The position numbers were made by a program, and so were the translations under genes. Of a stretch of 64,000 nucleotides of DNA, positions 52,954-64,000 are shown one piece after another. The notes under the pieces were generated by a model. That model saw only the letters and a program-made list of their open reading frames with translations. It was not told the origin of the DNA and searched no databases. Numbering within the stretch: position 1 is the first letter of the stretch; every line of letters starts with the position of its first letter. The DNA is taken from the NCBI RefSeq assembly GCF_030063135.1, contig NZ_JASISO010000001.1, positions 144,977 through 208,976 on the forward strand, given 5' to 3'. Origin of the DNA: Streptomyces sp. G-G2 (GTDB lineage Bacteria > Actinomycetota > Actinomycetes > Streptomycetales > Streptomycetaceae).

Positions 52954-53979
52954 ATGCGTATCGGAGTTCTCACCGCAGGCGGCGACTGCCCGGGCCTGAA
53001 CGCTGTCATCCGGTCGGTCGTACACCGTGCCGTGGTCGGACACGGCGACGAAGTCATCGGCTTCGAAGACGGCTTCAAGGGCCTCCTCGACGGTCATTAC
53101 CGCCCCCTCGACATCAATGCCGTCAGTGGCATTCTGGCGCGCGGCGGAACGATTCTCGGCTCAGCCCGGATGGAGCGCGCCCGGCTGCACGAAGCCGCCG
53201 AGAACGCGGCGGAGCTGGCGCAGCGGTACGAGCTCGACGCGCTCATCCCGATCGGCGGCGAAGGCACCCTGACCGCCGCCCGGATGCTCTCGGACGCGGG
53301 CATGCCGGTGGTCGGCGTACCCAAGACCATCGACAACGACATCTCCTCCACGGACCGCACCTTCGGTTTCGACACCGCCGTCATGGTGGCCACCGAGGCG
53401 ATCGACCGCCTCAAGACCACCGCCGAGTCCCACCAGCGCGTGATGGTCGTCGAGGTCATGGGCCGGCACGCGGGCTGGATCGCCCTGGAGTCCGGCATGG
53501 CCGGCGGCGCCCACGGGATCTGCCTGCCGGAGCGCCCCTTCGAGGTGGACGCCCTGGTGAAGATGGTGGAGGAGCGGTTCGCGCGCGGCAAGAAGTTCGC
53601 GGTCGTCTGTGTCGCCGAGGGCGCGCACCCGGCCGAGGGGTCCATGCCGTACGAGAAGGGCGCGATCGACCAGTACGGTCACGAGCGCTTCGCCGGGATC
53701 GGCAACCGCCTGGCCGTCGAGCTGGAGCGGCGCCTGGGCAAGGAGGCCCGCCCGGTCATTCTCGGCCACGTCCAGCGCGGCGGCACCCCGACGGCCTACG
53801 ACCGCGTCCTCGCGACCCGTTTCGGCTGGCACGCGGTGGAGGCCGTCCACAACGGCGCCTTCGGCAACATGACCGCCCTGCGCGGCACCGAGATCGTGAT
53901 GGCCCCGCTGGCCGAGGCCGTCACCGAGCTGAAGACCGTCCCGGACGACCGGATGTACGAGGCCGAGTCGGTCTTCTAG
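52954..53979 (+). CDS. pfkA: ATP-dependent 6-phosphofructokinase
   Basis: Phosphorylates fructose 6-phosphate. 341 residues from ATG 52954 (CAGGAG upstream), the actinobacterial length. Motifs: GVLTAGGDCPGLNAVIR, GGEGT (Gly at the ATP-type position rather than Asp of PPi enzymes), PKTIDNDISSTDRTFGFDTA, VMGRHAGWIA and GHVQRGGTPTAYDR. It is divergent from the pta-ackA-pyk group. Its stop codon TAG (53977-53979) forms part of the left end of inverted-repeat element copy 2. Confidence 0.96.
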   Translation: MRIGVLTAGGDCPGLNAVIRSVVHRAVVGHGDEVIGFEDGFKGLLDGHYRPLDINAVSGILARGGTILGSARMERARLHEAAENAAELAQRYELDALIPIGGEGTLTAARMLSDAGMPVVGVPKTIDNDISSTDRTFGFDTAVMVATEAIDRLKTTAESHQRVMVVEVMGRHAGWIALESGMAGGAHGICLPERPFEVDALVKMVEERFARGKKFAVVCVAEGAHPAEGSMPYEKGAIDQYGHERFAGIGNRLAVELERRLGKEARPVILGHVQRGGTPTAYDRVLATRFGWHAVEAVHNGAFGNMTALRGTEIVMAPLAEAVTELKTVPDDRMYEAESVF

Positions 53980-54060
53980 TGCCGCGTCGGGCAGTGTCTG
54001 CCCGTCAAGGGCGCGTGCCGGACGCCGCGACGCGGCGAACGTTGCCCGACGCGGCACCAG
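53976..54060. repeat. MITE-like element, copy 2 (short), fused to the pfkA stop
   Basis: GTGCCGCGTCGGGCA (53979-53993) and TGCCCGACGCGGCAC (54043-54057) are perfect 15-bp arms around a 49-bp centre. The arms differ from copy 1 (7238-7410) at one position, compensated in both arms (A to G, T to C). Compared with copy 1 the centre is about 85 bp shorter. Confidence 0.8.
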
Positions 54061-54125
54061 GAACGCGGCCCGCGGCCCCGGTCCTCCGGCCGGTCCCACG
54101 GGACCTGCGTCCCCGGTCCCGCCGC

Positions 54126-54175
54126 CGAAAGGCCCCGATCGAGTCCTCCTCCGGGGACCCGGCCGGGGCCTTTCG
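54126..54175. terminator. Terminator downstream of pfkA
   Basis: CGAAAGGCCCC (54126-54136) pairs with GGGGCCTTTCG (54165-54175), an 11-bp stem with further GC pairing inside, between converging pfkA and XRE genes. Confidence 0.8.
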
Positions 54176-54206
54176 CGCGTGCAGGCCGCCGACGGGCGGC
54201 TCGTGG

Positions 54207-54899
54207 CTACCGGCCCTCTTGGACCAGGCCCCAGAAGCGGTCCACGATGTCCGCCAGGAACTCGCGCCCGGCGTCCCCGCTGCCCGCGTCCCCGCCCGCG
54301 CCGCCCCAGCTCAAGGTGGCCACCATCCGGGACTGGTAGTCCTGGTGCAGCAGCTCCAGGGCCCGCTCCAACTGGGGCTTGGCCACCGGGAGCAGCTTGG
54401 CCAGCGGTTTCACGTACGCCTGCCAGCGCGTCGTCACCGCGTTGCGCAGCAGCTCCGCCAGCTCGTCCTGCTTGCCGGTGGCGGTCACGAACTGGGCGGC
54501 CGTCAGCCCCAGGACCTGGGCGAGGGTGCTGGACTGGCGGTCGTTGCCCTTCCAGCGGCCGGTGTCCTCCATCTTCTGGTAGGCACCGGCCTCCAGCCCG
54601 ATCCGCCGGGCCAGCTCCTCGGGCGCGACGCCGCGCGCGATGCGGTGCTCCCGCAGGGTGACGGGCTCGGCCAACAGCTCGGCGGGGGAACACCACAGCA
54701 CGCCCGCGAGGGCGGTCAGTTCGGCCGAGTTCGGCGGGATCTCGCCCCGCTCCCAGGCCATGACGGTCTCGGGAGCGACGAGCAGTCCGTACTGGGCGCG
54801 CAGGCCGTAGGCGACGTGGCCGGGCGCCATGCCCAGGGCAGCCCGCAGGCGGCGGGCGGCGGGGGCATTGAAAGGGGGGCTGGAGTGCACGAGCCACAC
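54207..54899 (-). CDS. XRE-type helix-turn-helix regulator
   Basis: A 230-residue DNA-binding protein with two Xre-like helix-turn-helix regions: AARRLRAALGMAPGHVAYGLRAQYGLLVAPETVMAWERGEIPPN (about 14-60) and TLREHRIARGVAPEELARRIGLEAGAYQKMEDTGRWKGN (about 80-120). A C-terminal helical domain (about 130-230, TTRWQAYVKPLAKLLPVAKPQLERALELLHQDY) may sense a ligand. GTG 54899 is the longest start; GTG 54890 (MHSSPPF) is possible; neither has a good ribosome site. A palindrome at 54953-54971 just upstream is a likely autoregulatory site. Confidence 0.88.
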   Translation of the reverse strand: MWLVHSSPPFNAPAARRLRAALGMAPGHVAYGLRAQYGLLVAPETVMAWERGEIPPNSAELTALAGVLWCSPAELLAEPVTLREHRIARGVAPEELARRIGLEAGAYQKMEDTGRWKGNDRQSSTLAQVLGLTAAQFVTATGKQDELAELLRNAVTTRWQAYVKPLAKLLPVAKPQLERALELLHQDYQSRMVATLSWGGAGGDAGSGDAGREFLADIVDRFWGLVQEGR

Positions 54900-54952
54900 C
54901 GTAGGAGCCGAAAGGGGTTGGCGACTACAGACCGTTCAAACAAGCCCACAAC

Positions 54953-54971
54953 TCGTAGGATCCTCCTACGA
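54953..54971. promoter_or_regulatory. Palindromic operator upstream of XRE gene
   Basis: TCGTAGGA (54953-54960), TCC, TCCTACGA (54964-54971): a perfect 8-3-8 inverted repeat 54 bp upstream of the XRE start. A half-site (CGTAGGAG) recurs at the start region near 54900. Confidence 0.65.
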
Positions 54972-55141
54972 TGTTCGGGTATTACGTCCGGTTTTTGGGC
55001 GACCGTCCGGTAATCGGATAGTGCGAAGGCCCAAAAACAGGGGTCTGGTTCAAGCCAAGCCTACGCGCCCTTCCGAAGTGAAACCCGTCACACCCCGTCA
55101 CGTCTCATGAACCACTTCAGCCACACCGTCGTGAACCAGAC

Positions 55142-55176
55142 GGGGGCCCTCGTACACGGGGGTGACGAGGGCCCCC
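55142..55176 (+). terminator. 12-bp-stem hairpin before the MerR promoter
   Basis: GGGGGCCCTCGT (55142-55153) pairs perfectly with ACGAGGGCCCCC (55165-55176). No annotated plus-strand gene ends just before it, so it may insulate the MerR gene or end an unannotated transcript. Confidence 0.6.
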
Positions 55177-55193
55177 GACACCCCTCCCTTGCC

Positions 55194-55209
55194 TTGACGT
55201 CGGCGTCAA
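55194..55209 (+). promoter_or_regulatory. MerR-type operator/promoter palindrome
   Basis: TTGACG (55194-55199), TCGG, CGTCAA (55204-55209): a palindrome containing a -35-like TTGACG, 16 bp before the MerR ATG. This is the style of MerR autoregulated promoters, though no good -10 with a 19-20 bp spacer is seen. Confidence 0.5.
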
Positions 55210-55225
55210 CCCTTACGGTCGGCCC

Positions 55226-55624
55226 ATGCGAATCGGCGAACTGGCGGAGCGGGCCGGCACCACGACCCGGGCCCTGCGCTACTACGAGGACCGGGGGCTG
55301 CTGCCCGCCCGGCGGACCGGCAACGGGTACCGCACCTACGGCGAGGACGACCTGCGGCTGCTGCGCGAGATCCGGGTGCTCCAGGACTTCGGCTTCGAGC
55401 TGGAGGAGACCCGTCCCTTCGTGGACTGCCTGCGCGCCGGCCACCCGGCCGGGGACGCCTGTCCCGCCTCGCTCGCCGTCTACCGCCGCAAGCTCGCCGA
55501 GCTGGACGGGCTGATCGGCAGGCTCGCCGATGTGCGCGACCAGGTCGCGCGGCAGCTGGCGACCGCCGAGGAGGCCGCCGGTGAGGCGGCCGCCCCGCGC
55601 TGCGAGACCACCGCCGGAAACTGA
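55226..55624 (+). CDS. MerR-family transcriptional regulator
   Basis: A 132-residue MerR protein: MRIGELAERAGTTTRALRYYEDRGLLPARRTGNGYRTYGEDDLRLLREIRVLQDFGFELEETRPFVDCL, then a dimerisation coiled coil (KLAELDGLIGRLADVRDQVARQL). Cysteines are in VDCLRAGHPAGDACPAS and near the C-terminus (PRCETT), so a metal or thiol signal is possible. The thioredoxin gene follows by 57 bp on the same strand and is the likely target; a redox-sensing role is inference. Confidence 0.92.
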   Translation: MRIGELAERAGTTTRALRYYEDRGLLPARRTGNGYRTYGEDDLRLLREIRVLQDFGFELEETRPFVDCLRAGHPAGDACPASLAVYRRKLAELDGLIGRLADVRDQVARQLATAEEAAGEAAAPRCETTAGN

Positions 55625-55681
55625 CGGCCCGCGGCGGCCGAGGACGGCCGCCGGTACCCGAACGAACAGGGGGAGAAGAAG

Positions 55682-56041
55682 ATGCTGCACGCCCAGGGAG
55701 TGGACGAGGTGACCGACGCGACCTTCGCGGCGGAGGTGCTGGCCGAGCGCGGGCGCCCCGTGCTGGTCGAGTTCACCGCCGACTGGTGCGGGCCCTGCCG
55801 CCAGCTGGCGCCCGTCCTGTCCGCCATCGCCGCCGAGGAGTCCCACCGCCTGAAGGTGGTGCAGATCGACGCGGACAGCAACCCCGAGACCATGGTCACG
55901 TACGGGGTGCTGTCCATGCCCACCCTGCTCGTCCTGCGCGACGGCGAACCCGTCAAGACCCTCGTCGGAGCCCGCGCCAAGCGCAGGCTCCTCCAGGACC
56001 TGGAGGAGCACCTGGCACCGGCCCCTCAGGTCACGGCCTGA
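55682..56041 (+). CDS. trxA: Thioredoxin
   Basis: A 119-residue thioredoxin with the redox motif [14 protein letters not shown] and the cis-Pro segment [24 protein letters not shown] 55682 follows GGGGGAGAAG. It is probably co-transcribed with the upstream merR gene. Its 3' end overlaps the 3' end of glgB on the opposite strand by 11 bp (56031-56041). Confidence 0.93.
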   Translation: MLHAQGVDEVTDATFAAEVLAERGRPVLVEFTADWCGPCRQLAPVLSAIAAEESHRLKVVQIDADSNPETMVTYGVLSMPTLLVLRDGEPVKTLVGARAKRRLLQDLEEHLAPAPQVTA

Positions 56042-58319
56042 ACCACACCGTCGACAGCGGCGGCAGCGTCAAGCGCAGACTCGCCGCCCACCCCTGCGCG
56101 GGCACCGGCTCCGGCCGCAGCGGCCGCAGGTGCCGCACGCCGCTGCCGCCGAACCGCTCCGCGTCCGTGTTGAGCACCTCCTGCCACACCGGTACCTCCT
56201 CGGGCACCCCGATCCGGTACCCGTGCCGCACCACCGGCGAGAAGTTCGAGACCGACAGCAGCTGCGAGCCGTCCACCGCGTAGCGCAGGAAGGCGAAGAC
56301 GTTGTCCTCCGCCGCGTCCCCGGCCACCCAGGCGAACCCCTCCGGCACCGTGTCCCGCTCCCACAGCGCGGGCGCCGCCGCGTAGGCCCGGTTCAGCTCG
56401 CCCACCAGGCTGCGCACCCCGCGGTGGTCGTCGGCCGCGGCGTACGAGGAGTCCAGCAGCCACCAGTCCGGCCCGTGCGCCTCCGACCACTCGGCGCCCT
56501 GCGCGAACTCCTGCCCCATGAAGAGCAGTTGCTTGCCGGGATGGGCCCACATGAACCCCAGGTACGCCCGGTGGCAGGCCCGCTGCTGCCACCAGTCCCC
56601 GGGCATCTTCCCCACCAGTGAGCGCTTGCCGTGCACCACCTCGTCGTGCGAGATCGGCAGCACGTAGTTCTCGCTGTAGGCGTAGACCATCCCGAAGGTC
56701 ATGTCGTGGTGGTGGTACTTGCGGTGCACCGGCTCGTGCGCGACGTAGCGCAGGGTGTCGTGCATCCAGCCCATGTTCCACTTCAGCCCGAAGCCCAGCC
56801 CGCCCGAGTCGGTCGGCCGGGTCACCCCCTCCCAGGCCGTGGACTCCTCGGCGATCGTCACCACGCCCGGGCAGCGCCGGTAGACCGTCGCGTTCATCTC
56901 CTGGAGCAGCGCCACCGCGTCCAGGTTCTCCCGTCCGCCGTGCTCGTTCGGCGTCCACTCGCCCTCGGCGCGCGAGTAGTCCAGGTAGAGCATCGAGGCC
57001 ACCGCGTCCACGCGCAGCCCGTCGATGTGGAACTCCTGGCACCAGTACACGGCGTTCGCCACGAGGAAGTTGCGGACCTCCTTGCGCCCGTAGTCGAACT
57101 CCAGCGTCCCCCAGTCCGGGTGCGCCGCCCGCTGCGGGTCGTGGTGCTCGTACAGCGGCCGCCCGTCGAACTCCGCGAGCGCCCACTCGTCGCGCGGGAA
57201 GTGCGCGGGGACCCAGTCGACGATGACCCCGATCCCGGCCCGGTGCAGGGCATCGACCAGAGCGCGGAACTCGTCGGGCGTGCCCATCCGCGAGGTCGGC
57301 GCGTAGAAGCCGGTCACCTGGTAGCCCCAGGACCCGCCGAAGGGGTGCTCGGCGACCGGCATCAGCTCCACGTGGGTGAAGCCCAGCTCCTTCACGTACG
57401 CCGGGAGCTGCTCCGCCAGCTGCGGATAGCTCAGCCCGGGCCGCCAGGACGCCAGGTGCAGCTCGTACACCGAGAACGGCGCCTGGTGCGGGGGCCGCAG
57501 GCCCCGGGTCGCCATCCAGTCGGTGTCCTGCCAGGTGTAGTGCGAGGCCGTCACGATCGACGCGTTCGCGGGCGGTACCTCGGCCCGGCGCGCCATCGGG
57601 TCGGCGCGCACCGTGTGGCTGCCGTCCGGCCGCGTGATGTCGTACTTGTACAGGGTGCCCTCGCCCACGCCGGGCAGGAACAGCTCCCACACCCCGGTCC
57701 CGCCCAGCGAACGCATCGGGTAGGCGACCGCGTCCCAGTACGAGAAGTCACCGGTGACCCGGACCCCCTGGGCGTTCGGCGCCCACACCGTGAACCGGGT
57801 CCCGGCGACGCCCTGGTGCTCCATCGGCTCCGCGCCGAGCGCCGTCCACAGCTCCTCGTGCCGGCCCTCGCCGATCAGGTGCAGGTCCAGCTCGCCGAGC
57901 GCGGGCAGGAAGCGGTAGGGGTCGTGGACCTCCACCTCGTCGCTGTCGTAGGTCACCAGCAGCCGGTAGTCGGGCACCCCCGTGAGCGGCAGCAGCCCCG
58001 AGAACAGCCCGTCGCCCTCGTCGATCAGCTCGGCCCGCAGCCCCTTGGCGACGATGGTGACCGCCTTGGCGTACGGCCGCAGCGCGCGGAAGGCCACGCC
58101 GCCGCGCTGGGTCCGGGCGCCCAGCACCGCGTGCGGATCGTGGTGGCGGCCCTCCAGCAGCCGGGCCCGTTCGTCGGAGCCCAGCGGGGGCGCGGGCCGG
58201 ACCCCGTGGGGCGGGGTGGCCCGCCGGGCCCGGGGGGCACGCGGTTTCTTCGCCGTTTCCGGAGTGCCGGCGGCGGTGGTCGGGCGGGACGTCGGCGACG
58301 GCTGTCGGGCGGCGCTCAC
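56031..58319 (-). CDS. glgB: 1,4-alpha-glucan branching enzyme
   Basis: Adds alpha-1,6 branches to the glucan made by GlgE. 762 residues from GTG 58319, overlapping the maltokinase stop (GTGA). A ~45-residue Pro/Arg/Ala-rich head, then two N-terminal beta domains (CBM48-like near 160-270) and the GH13 barrel with the nucleophile Asp in [17 protein letters not shown], acid Glu in TIAEESTAW and [12 protein letters not shown]. The C-terminal beta domain ends STVWFRP. Fourth gene of the glgE-treS-mak-glgB operon. Confidence 0.96.
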   Translation of the reverse strand: MSAARQPSPTSRPTTAAGTPETAKKPRAPRARRATPPHGVRPAPPLGSDERARLLEGRHHDPHAVLGARTQRGGVAFRALRPYAKAVTIVAKGLRAELIDEGDGLFSGLLPLTGVPDYRLLVTYDSDEVEVHDPYRFLPALGELDLHLIGEGRHEELWTALGAEPMEHQGVAGTRFTVWAPNAQGVRVTGDFSYWDAVAYPMRSLGGTGVWELFLPGVGEGTLYKYDITRPDGSHTVRADPMARRAEVPPANASIVTASHYTWQDTDWMATRGLRPPHQAPFSVYELHLASWRPGLSYPQLAEQLPAYVKELGFTHVELMPVAEHPFGGSWGYQVTGFYAPTSRMGTPDEFRALVDALHRAGIGVIVDWVPAHFPRDEWALAEFDGRPLYEHHDPQRAAHPDWGTLEFDYGRKEVRNFLVANAVYWCQEFHIDGLRVDAVASMLYLDYSRAEGEWTPNEHGGRENLDAVALLQEMNATVYRRCPGVVTIAEESTAWEGVTRPTDSGGLGFGLKWNMGWMHDTLRYVAHEPVHRKYHHHDMTFGMVYAYSENYVLPISHDEVVHGKRSLVGKMPGDWWQQRACHRAYLGFMWAHPGKQLLFMGQEFAQGAEWSEAHGPDWWLLDSSYAAADDHRGVRSLVGELNRAYAAAPALWERDTVPEGFAWVAGDAAEDNVFAFLRYAVDGSQLLSVSNFSPVVRHGYRIGVPEEVPVWQEVLNTDAERFGGSGVRHLRPLRPEPVPAQGWAASLRLTLPPLSTVWFRP

Positions 58320-59800
58320 GTGTGCGGCCTCCTAGGGGGCTGCTCGCGGGGGAGGGAGGAGAGCTGTTCGATGAGGGCGGAGGAGTCGGACGCGGGCGGC
58401 GGCAGGCGGTGCGCCGGGCGCTCGCGTTCGGACAGCCGCCGGACGGCGGCCATCGGGACGTGCAGCCAGTCGGGCCGGTGGCGGGACTCGTAACGGGCCT
58501 CGTACACCGCCTTGTCGGTCTCGTAGGCGCGCAGCAGGACGGGGTCCTCGCGCGGGTCGCGGCCGGTCGTACGGGCGTAGCCCTCGCAGAAGGCGGCCCG
58601 GCAGGCATCCGCCCACGAGGGGGCGAACGGCCGGTGGGAGCGTGCCGCGTAGTCGAAGGAGCGCAGTATTCCGGCGATGTCGCGCACCGCCGGTTCCGGG
58701 CGGCGGCGGTCCGCCAGCGACCGGGCGGGCTCGCCCTCGAAGTCGATCAACGACCAGCTGCCGTCGAGGGTGCGCAGCGTCTGGCCCAGATGCAGGTCCC
58801 CGTGGATGCGCTGGGCCGTGACCCCGGCGCCGCGCGAGGAGGCCAGCGCGTCGAAGGCGCCGCGCAGCCCCGCCTCGTACGGGCGCAGTGACGTCACCTC
58901 ACGTGCGGTGGCGGCCAGCCGCGCGGTCATCCCGGCCGCGAGTCTGGCCGTCTGCTCGGGGCCCAGCGCGACGGTCGGCAGGGCGTCGGCGAGCGCGCTG
59001 TGGACCTCGGCCGTGGCCCGGCCCAGCGCGTGCGCCTCGGTGGTGAAGTCGGCGCCCGCGCCCAGGCGGCGCAGCGCGAGCTGCCAGCCGTCGTCGGAAC
59101 CCCGCAGGTAGGGCTGCAGGACACCCAGGGTCAGCGGCTCGGTCCCGGGCAGTTCCGCCTCGTACCAGGCGACCGGGGCCGGGACCCGCGCGCAGCCCGC
59201 GGCGGCCAGCGCCCGGGGCAGCTCCAGGTCGGGGTTGACCCCGGGGCCGACCCGCCGGAACACCTTGAGGATGTACGAATCCCCGTAGATCAGAGAGGTG
59301 TTGGTCTGCTCCCCGGACAGCGGCCGGGGCGCGAGCCCGGCCGGGATCAGCGTGGCCGGGTCCCGGTCGAAGCGGAGCGGACCCAGCGTGCCGGGGGAGC
59401 GCAGCCGTTCCAGCAGCAGGGCCGCGAGCCGCGGGTCGCCGAGGCCCTCGTACACGGCCTGACCGGCGTACGGGCCGTCCTCGGCGCGGCCGATCAGCGC
59501 GGGCGCGAGCGCGGGCGGCAGCTCGGGGCGGACCCCGAGCAGCAGCTGGTAGCAGTCGCCGTCCACGTCGAGCAGGAGATGCAGCAGCCCCGGGGAGGAG
59601 CCGGGTGGGAGGAGTTCGGCCGCCGAGACCGGGCGCAGGACGCCGATCGCGCGTCCCTTGCCCGCGAACCAGCGCTGACGTGGCAGCCAGGCCCGCAGCA
59701 GTGGTTCGAGTGCGCCGAGCCGGTCCGCGGATCCCGTACGGCCGGGCGCCGGGCGGCCGGAACGGCCCGCCTGGCTCCGGGTGGATGCAGCCTCCGACAT
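58316..59800 (-). CDS. mak: Maltokinase (Pep2/Mak)
   Basis: Phosphorylates maltose to maltose 1-phosphate, the donor for GlgE. 494 residues from ATG 59800. N-terminal cap domain with [16 protein letters not shown], then an aminoglycoside-phosphotransferase-like kinase fold with [23 protein letters not shown], catalytic [11 protein letters not shown] and [10 protein letters not shown]. Translationally coupled to glgB; 183 bp downstream of treS. In mycobacteria TreS and Pep2 form one complex; here they are separate genes. Confidence 0.93.
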   Translation of the reverse strand: MSEAASTRSQAGRSGRPAPGRTGSADRLGALEPLLRAWLPRQRWFAGKGRAIGVLRPVSAAELLPPGSSPGLLHLLLDVDGDCYQLLLGVRPELPPALAPALIGRAEDGPYAGQAVYEGLGDPRLAALLLERLRSPGTLGPLRFDRDPATLIPAGLAPRPLSGEQTNTSLIYGDSYILKVFRRVGPGVNPDLELPRALAAAGCARVPAPVAWYEAELPGTEPLTLGVLQPYLRGSDDGWQLALRRLGAGADFTTEAHALGRATAEVHSALADALPTVALGPEQTARLAAGMTARLAATAREVTSLRPYEAGLRGAFDALASSRGAGVTAQRIHGDLHLGQTLRTLDGSWSLIDFEGEPARSLADRRRPEPAVRDIAGILRSFDYAARSHRPFAPSWADACRAAFCEGYARTTGRDPREDPVLLRAYETDKAVYEARYESRHRPDWLHVPMAAVRRLSERERPAHRLPPPASDSSALIEQLSSLPREQPPRRPHT

Positions 59801-59983
59801 GGCATCGCGTCCTTTCCCCGGGGCCGTCAGACTGCGCAGAGTGTCCCGGATGGTGACTGTTCCTGTCCGGTCGTGTGTGCTGGTGTCGGGTCAGGATGAT
59901 CCGTACAGGGCGGCGATTGACCCATTCGCCGCCCGCCGCGGTGCATTTGGTGAGGCCGTGCGTCGTTCGGTTCCCGAGGGCCG

Positions 59984-61695
<1,712 letters not shown>

Positions 61696-61699
<4 letters not shown>

Positions 61700-63687
61700 G
61701 AGGTGGGTGACCCTCCGGTGAGCGGGGACGGTCGCAGAGCGGCAAGTACGTGCGCGGGCGTACGCCCCGGTTCCAGCCGCACGTAATTCGCCCTGCCCCA
61801 GTGATAGGTCTCGCCGGTGAGCTCGTCGCGCACCGCGAGGGACCCGTGCCAGTCGAGGCCGAGTACCGGCATGTCCAACGAGACCGTCGCCTCCTGGGTG
61901 TGGTGCGGGTCGAGGTTGACGACCACCAGTACGGAATGGGATCCGCTGTGCTTCGAGTAGGCGATCACCTGCTCGTTGTCGGTGGTGTGGAAATGAATGT
62001 CCCGCAGCTGCTGGAGCGCCGGATTGCGCCGCCGCAGCCGGTTGAGGGCGGTGATCAGCGGGGCGATGGTCCGGCCCTCGCGTTCGGCGGCGGCCCAGTC
62101 GCGCGGGCGCAGCTCGTACTTCTCGGAATCCAGGTACTCCTCGCTGCCCTCCTTCACCGGGGTGTTCTCGCACAGCTCGTAGCCCGCGTAGATCCCCCAG
62201 GTGGGCGAGAGGGTGGCGGCCAGCACCGCCCGGACCTCGAAGGCGGGACGGCCGCCGGTCTGCAAGTACTCGTGCAGGATGTCCGGCGTATTGACGAAGA
62301 AATTGGGCCGCATGCAGGAAGCCGATTCACCCGACAGCTCGGTGACGTATTCCGTGAGTTCCCGCTTCGTATTGCGCCAGGTGAAGTACGTGTACGACTG
62401 CTGGAACCCGATCGCGGCGAGCGCGCGCATCATGGCGGGCCGGGTGAACGCCTCCGCCAGGAAGATCACGTCGGGATCGCTCTTGTTGATGTCGGCGATC
62501 ACCTTTTCCCAGAAGACCACCGGCTTGGTGTGCGGATTGTCGACGCGGAAGATGCGTACGCCGTGGTCCATCCAGTACCGCAGGATGCGCAGGGTCTCCT
62601 CGACGATTCCGCTCATGTCGGTGTCGAAGTGGACGGGATAGATGTCCTGGTATTTCTTCGGCGGGTTCTCGGCGTAGGCGACGGTCCCGTCCGCGCGGTG
62701 GCGGAACCACTCCGGGTGCTTCTCCACCCACGGGTGGTCCGGGGAGCACTGGAGCGCGAAGTCGAGGGCGATCTCCAGGCGCAGCTCCCGGGCCCGGGCG
62801 ACGAAGCGGTCGAAGTCCTCGATCGTGCCCAGCCCGGGGTGGACGGCGTCGTGCCCGCCCTCGGTGGAGCCGATGGCCCAGGGCACGCCCGGATCCCAAT
62901 CCCCCGCGGACAGCGTGTTGTTGGGGCCCTTGCGGTAGGTGCTCCCGATCGGGTGGATCGGGGGCAGGTACACCACGTCGAAGCCCATCGCGGCGACGGC
63001 CGGGAGCCGCTCGGCGGCGGTCTCGAAGGTGCCGCTGACCGGGGCCTCGCCGGGCACCAGCACCGCGCCCTCGGAGCGCGGGAACAGCTCGTACCAGGAG
63101 CCGAACAGGGCCCGCTTGCGCTGGACGAGCACGGCGAGCGGCTTCGAGGCGCTCACCAGCTCCCGGTAGGGCCTGCGGGCGAGCGCGGCGTCGGCCTCGG
63201 GGGTCAGGGCCGCTGCCAGCCGCAGTGCGGCCGGGCGCTCCTCGTCCCGCATGATGTCGGCGGCGGCCAGCACGGCCTCGCGGCCGCCCCGTTTGGGGAT
63301 CTTCGCCGCGGCCCGCTCGTACAGCTCGGCGCCCTCCAGCAGCATCAGCCCGGCATCGATCCCGGCCGGAACCTTGATCGCCGCGTGCGCGCGCCAGGTC
63401 GCGACTGGATCGCTCCAGGCCTCGACGGTGTACGTCCACCTCCCCTCGGTGTCGGCGGACACCCTGGCCCCCCACCGGTCGGTGCCGGGCGCCAGCTCGT
63501 ACAGCGGCACGGGCGCACGCGCCCGCCCGCTCGGATCTCGCAGCACCACATGAGCGGCGAGCGCGTCGTGCCCCTCGCGGAACACGGTGGCGGAGACTTC
63601 GAAGACCTCGTCCACGACCGCCTTGGCGGGTCTGGCGCCGCAGTCGACGGCAGGGCGGACGTCCAGCACGGGAATGCGACCGATCAT
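61696..63687 (-). CDS. glgE: Alpha-1,4-glucan:maltose-1-phosphate maltosyltransferase
   Basis: Extends alpha-1,4-glucan with maltosyl units from maltose 1-phosphate. 663 residues from ATG 63687. Domains N and S precede the GH13_3 barrel; nucleophile Asp383 lies in [15 protein letters not shown] and acid Glu412 in [14 protein letters not shown], 29 residues apart as in S. coelicolor GlgE1 (D394/E423 from memory). Substrate loop [18 protein letters not shown] is present. First gene of the operon; the divergent glgP is expected just beyond the window end. Confidence 0.97.
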
Positions 63688-64000
63688 GATGGGATCACCT
63701 GGGGGCAGTTCGCAGGGCTCGGTGACAACGGTCCAGCCGATGGCGTTCCGGCTGGTTGTGCACGCTCTGTTCGCTCTGTTTCTAGCCGCTCAGTGGACGG
63801 CTGGGCTGCGGGCATGGCCGCTCCTGTCCGCGTTCACTCGGGTGGCGGGAGGTCGGGCGGGGGCTGTGCCGTACGCGGTGCGCGCTGTTACCCGGGGAGC
63901 CCTGCCCACTCTTCGGCCGCCCAATCCGCACGCTCGGTCAACTACTCGTACGTAGGGGCGAGGAAGCGCCACCGTGTCCGCCCGTGGACCCTGATGCCCC
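63688..64000. other. Upstream region of the glgE operon, no gene seen
   Basis: The last 313 bp contain no convincing coding frame on either strand. The glgE promoter should be here but no clear consensus pair was found. A GAGGAAG followed by GTG near 63974 on the plus strand reaches a stop after six codons. Confidence 0.55.

Larger units (their letters stand above)
54900..55225. other. Gene-free divergent region, XRE to MerR
   Basis: These 326 bp contain the palindrome at 54953-54971, a strong hairpin at 55142-55176 and the MerR promoter-type palindrome at 55194-55209. The rest shows nothing recognisable, and frames crossing it do not look coding. Confidence 0.6.

Noticed and set aside
63790..63972. 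60-codon frame at the window edge
   Set aside because: No ribosome site or recognisable product; lies in the glgE upstream region.

Overview
The window is high-GC actinobacterial chromosome, almost certainly Streptomyces. Evidence: strong GC bias at third codon positions, frequent GTG/TTG starts with GGAGG-type ribosome sites, ATGA/GTGA stop-start overlaps, and a gene order (atp operon, chiC with chiR/chiS, filP-scy, meaB, icmA, pta-ackA-pyk, glgE cluster) that from memory follows the S. coelicolor core chromosome from about SCO5373 to SCO5443. No tRNA, rRNA, CRISPR array, transposase or prophage gene was recognised. It is core-genome sequence decorated with small non-coding repeats.

Layout. 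1-2.2 kb: end of the F-type ATP synthase operon (atpD partial, atpC) and a DUF2550 protein. 2.3-6.3 kb: secreted GH18 chitinase with a DasR-type promoter, and its two-component system. 6.4-8.5 kb: a small membrane protein, a corrinoid adenosyltransferase, a 169-bp inverted-repeat element and a 3-hydroxyacyl-CoA dehydrogenase. 8.6-14.7 kb: a STAS protein, a large P-loop/membrane protein, the mismatch endonuclease NucS, a SCO5389-family protein, a flavin oxidoreductase and a small Cys/His protein. 14.8-18.9 kb: two tandem paralogous ABC ATPase/permease pairs. 19-24.7 kb: the polar-growth coiled-coil proteins FilP and Scy. 24.8-27.8 kb: methylmalonyl-CoA epimerase, thiolase, MeaB and the 24-residue ribosomal protein bL37. 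27.8-32 kb: PepSY protein, MarR regulator, a three-gene AIM24 operon, DUF3817 and a thiamine-binding-like protein. 32.1-37 kb: a CslA/GlxA/GH6 glycan locus. 37-43.2 kb: ArsR regulator with divergent MFS exporter, MarR, a second DUF3817 protein, isobutyryl-CoA mutase large subunit and TetR. 43.4-47.6 kb: thioredoxin-TPR protein and an uncharacterised DUF6230/DUF6114/proline-rich secreted operon. 47.7-54 kb: pta-ackA-pyk with divergent pfkA. 54-64 kb: XRE and MerR regulators, thioredoxin, and the GlgE maltosyltransferase operon (glgE-treS-mak-glgB).

How the parts connect. Adenosyltransferase, MeaB, epimerase, thiolase, 3-hydroxyacyl-CoA dehydrogenase and IcmA form a dispersed acyl-CoA/B12 metabolic theme. 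Pfk, Pyk, Pta and AckA cover lower glycolysis and acetate overflow. The glg genes convert trehalose to alpha-glucan. Scy, FilP and CslA/GlxA all act at the growing hyphal tip.

Most notable: pta carries an in-frame amber codon (codon 290) and also an in-frame insertion of roughly 27 residues. That insertion contains a 32-bp palindromic repeat, and a 29/32 identical copy lies in the N-terminal coding region of a MarR gene 22 kb away. Other leads are two inverted-repeat (MITE-like) elements, several near-perfect operator palindromes, an extended Scy, and the DUF6230/DUF6114 operon as an undescribed envelope system.
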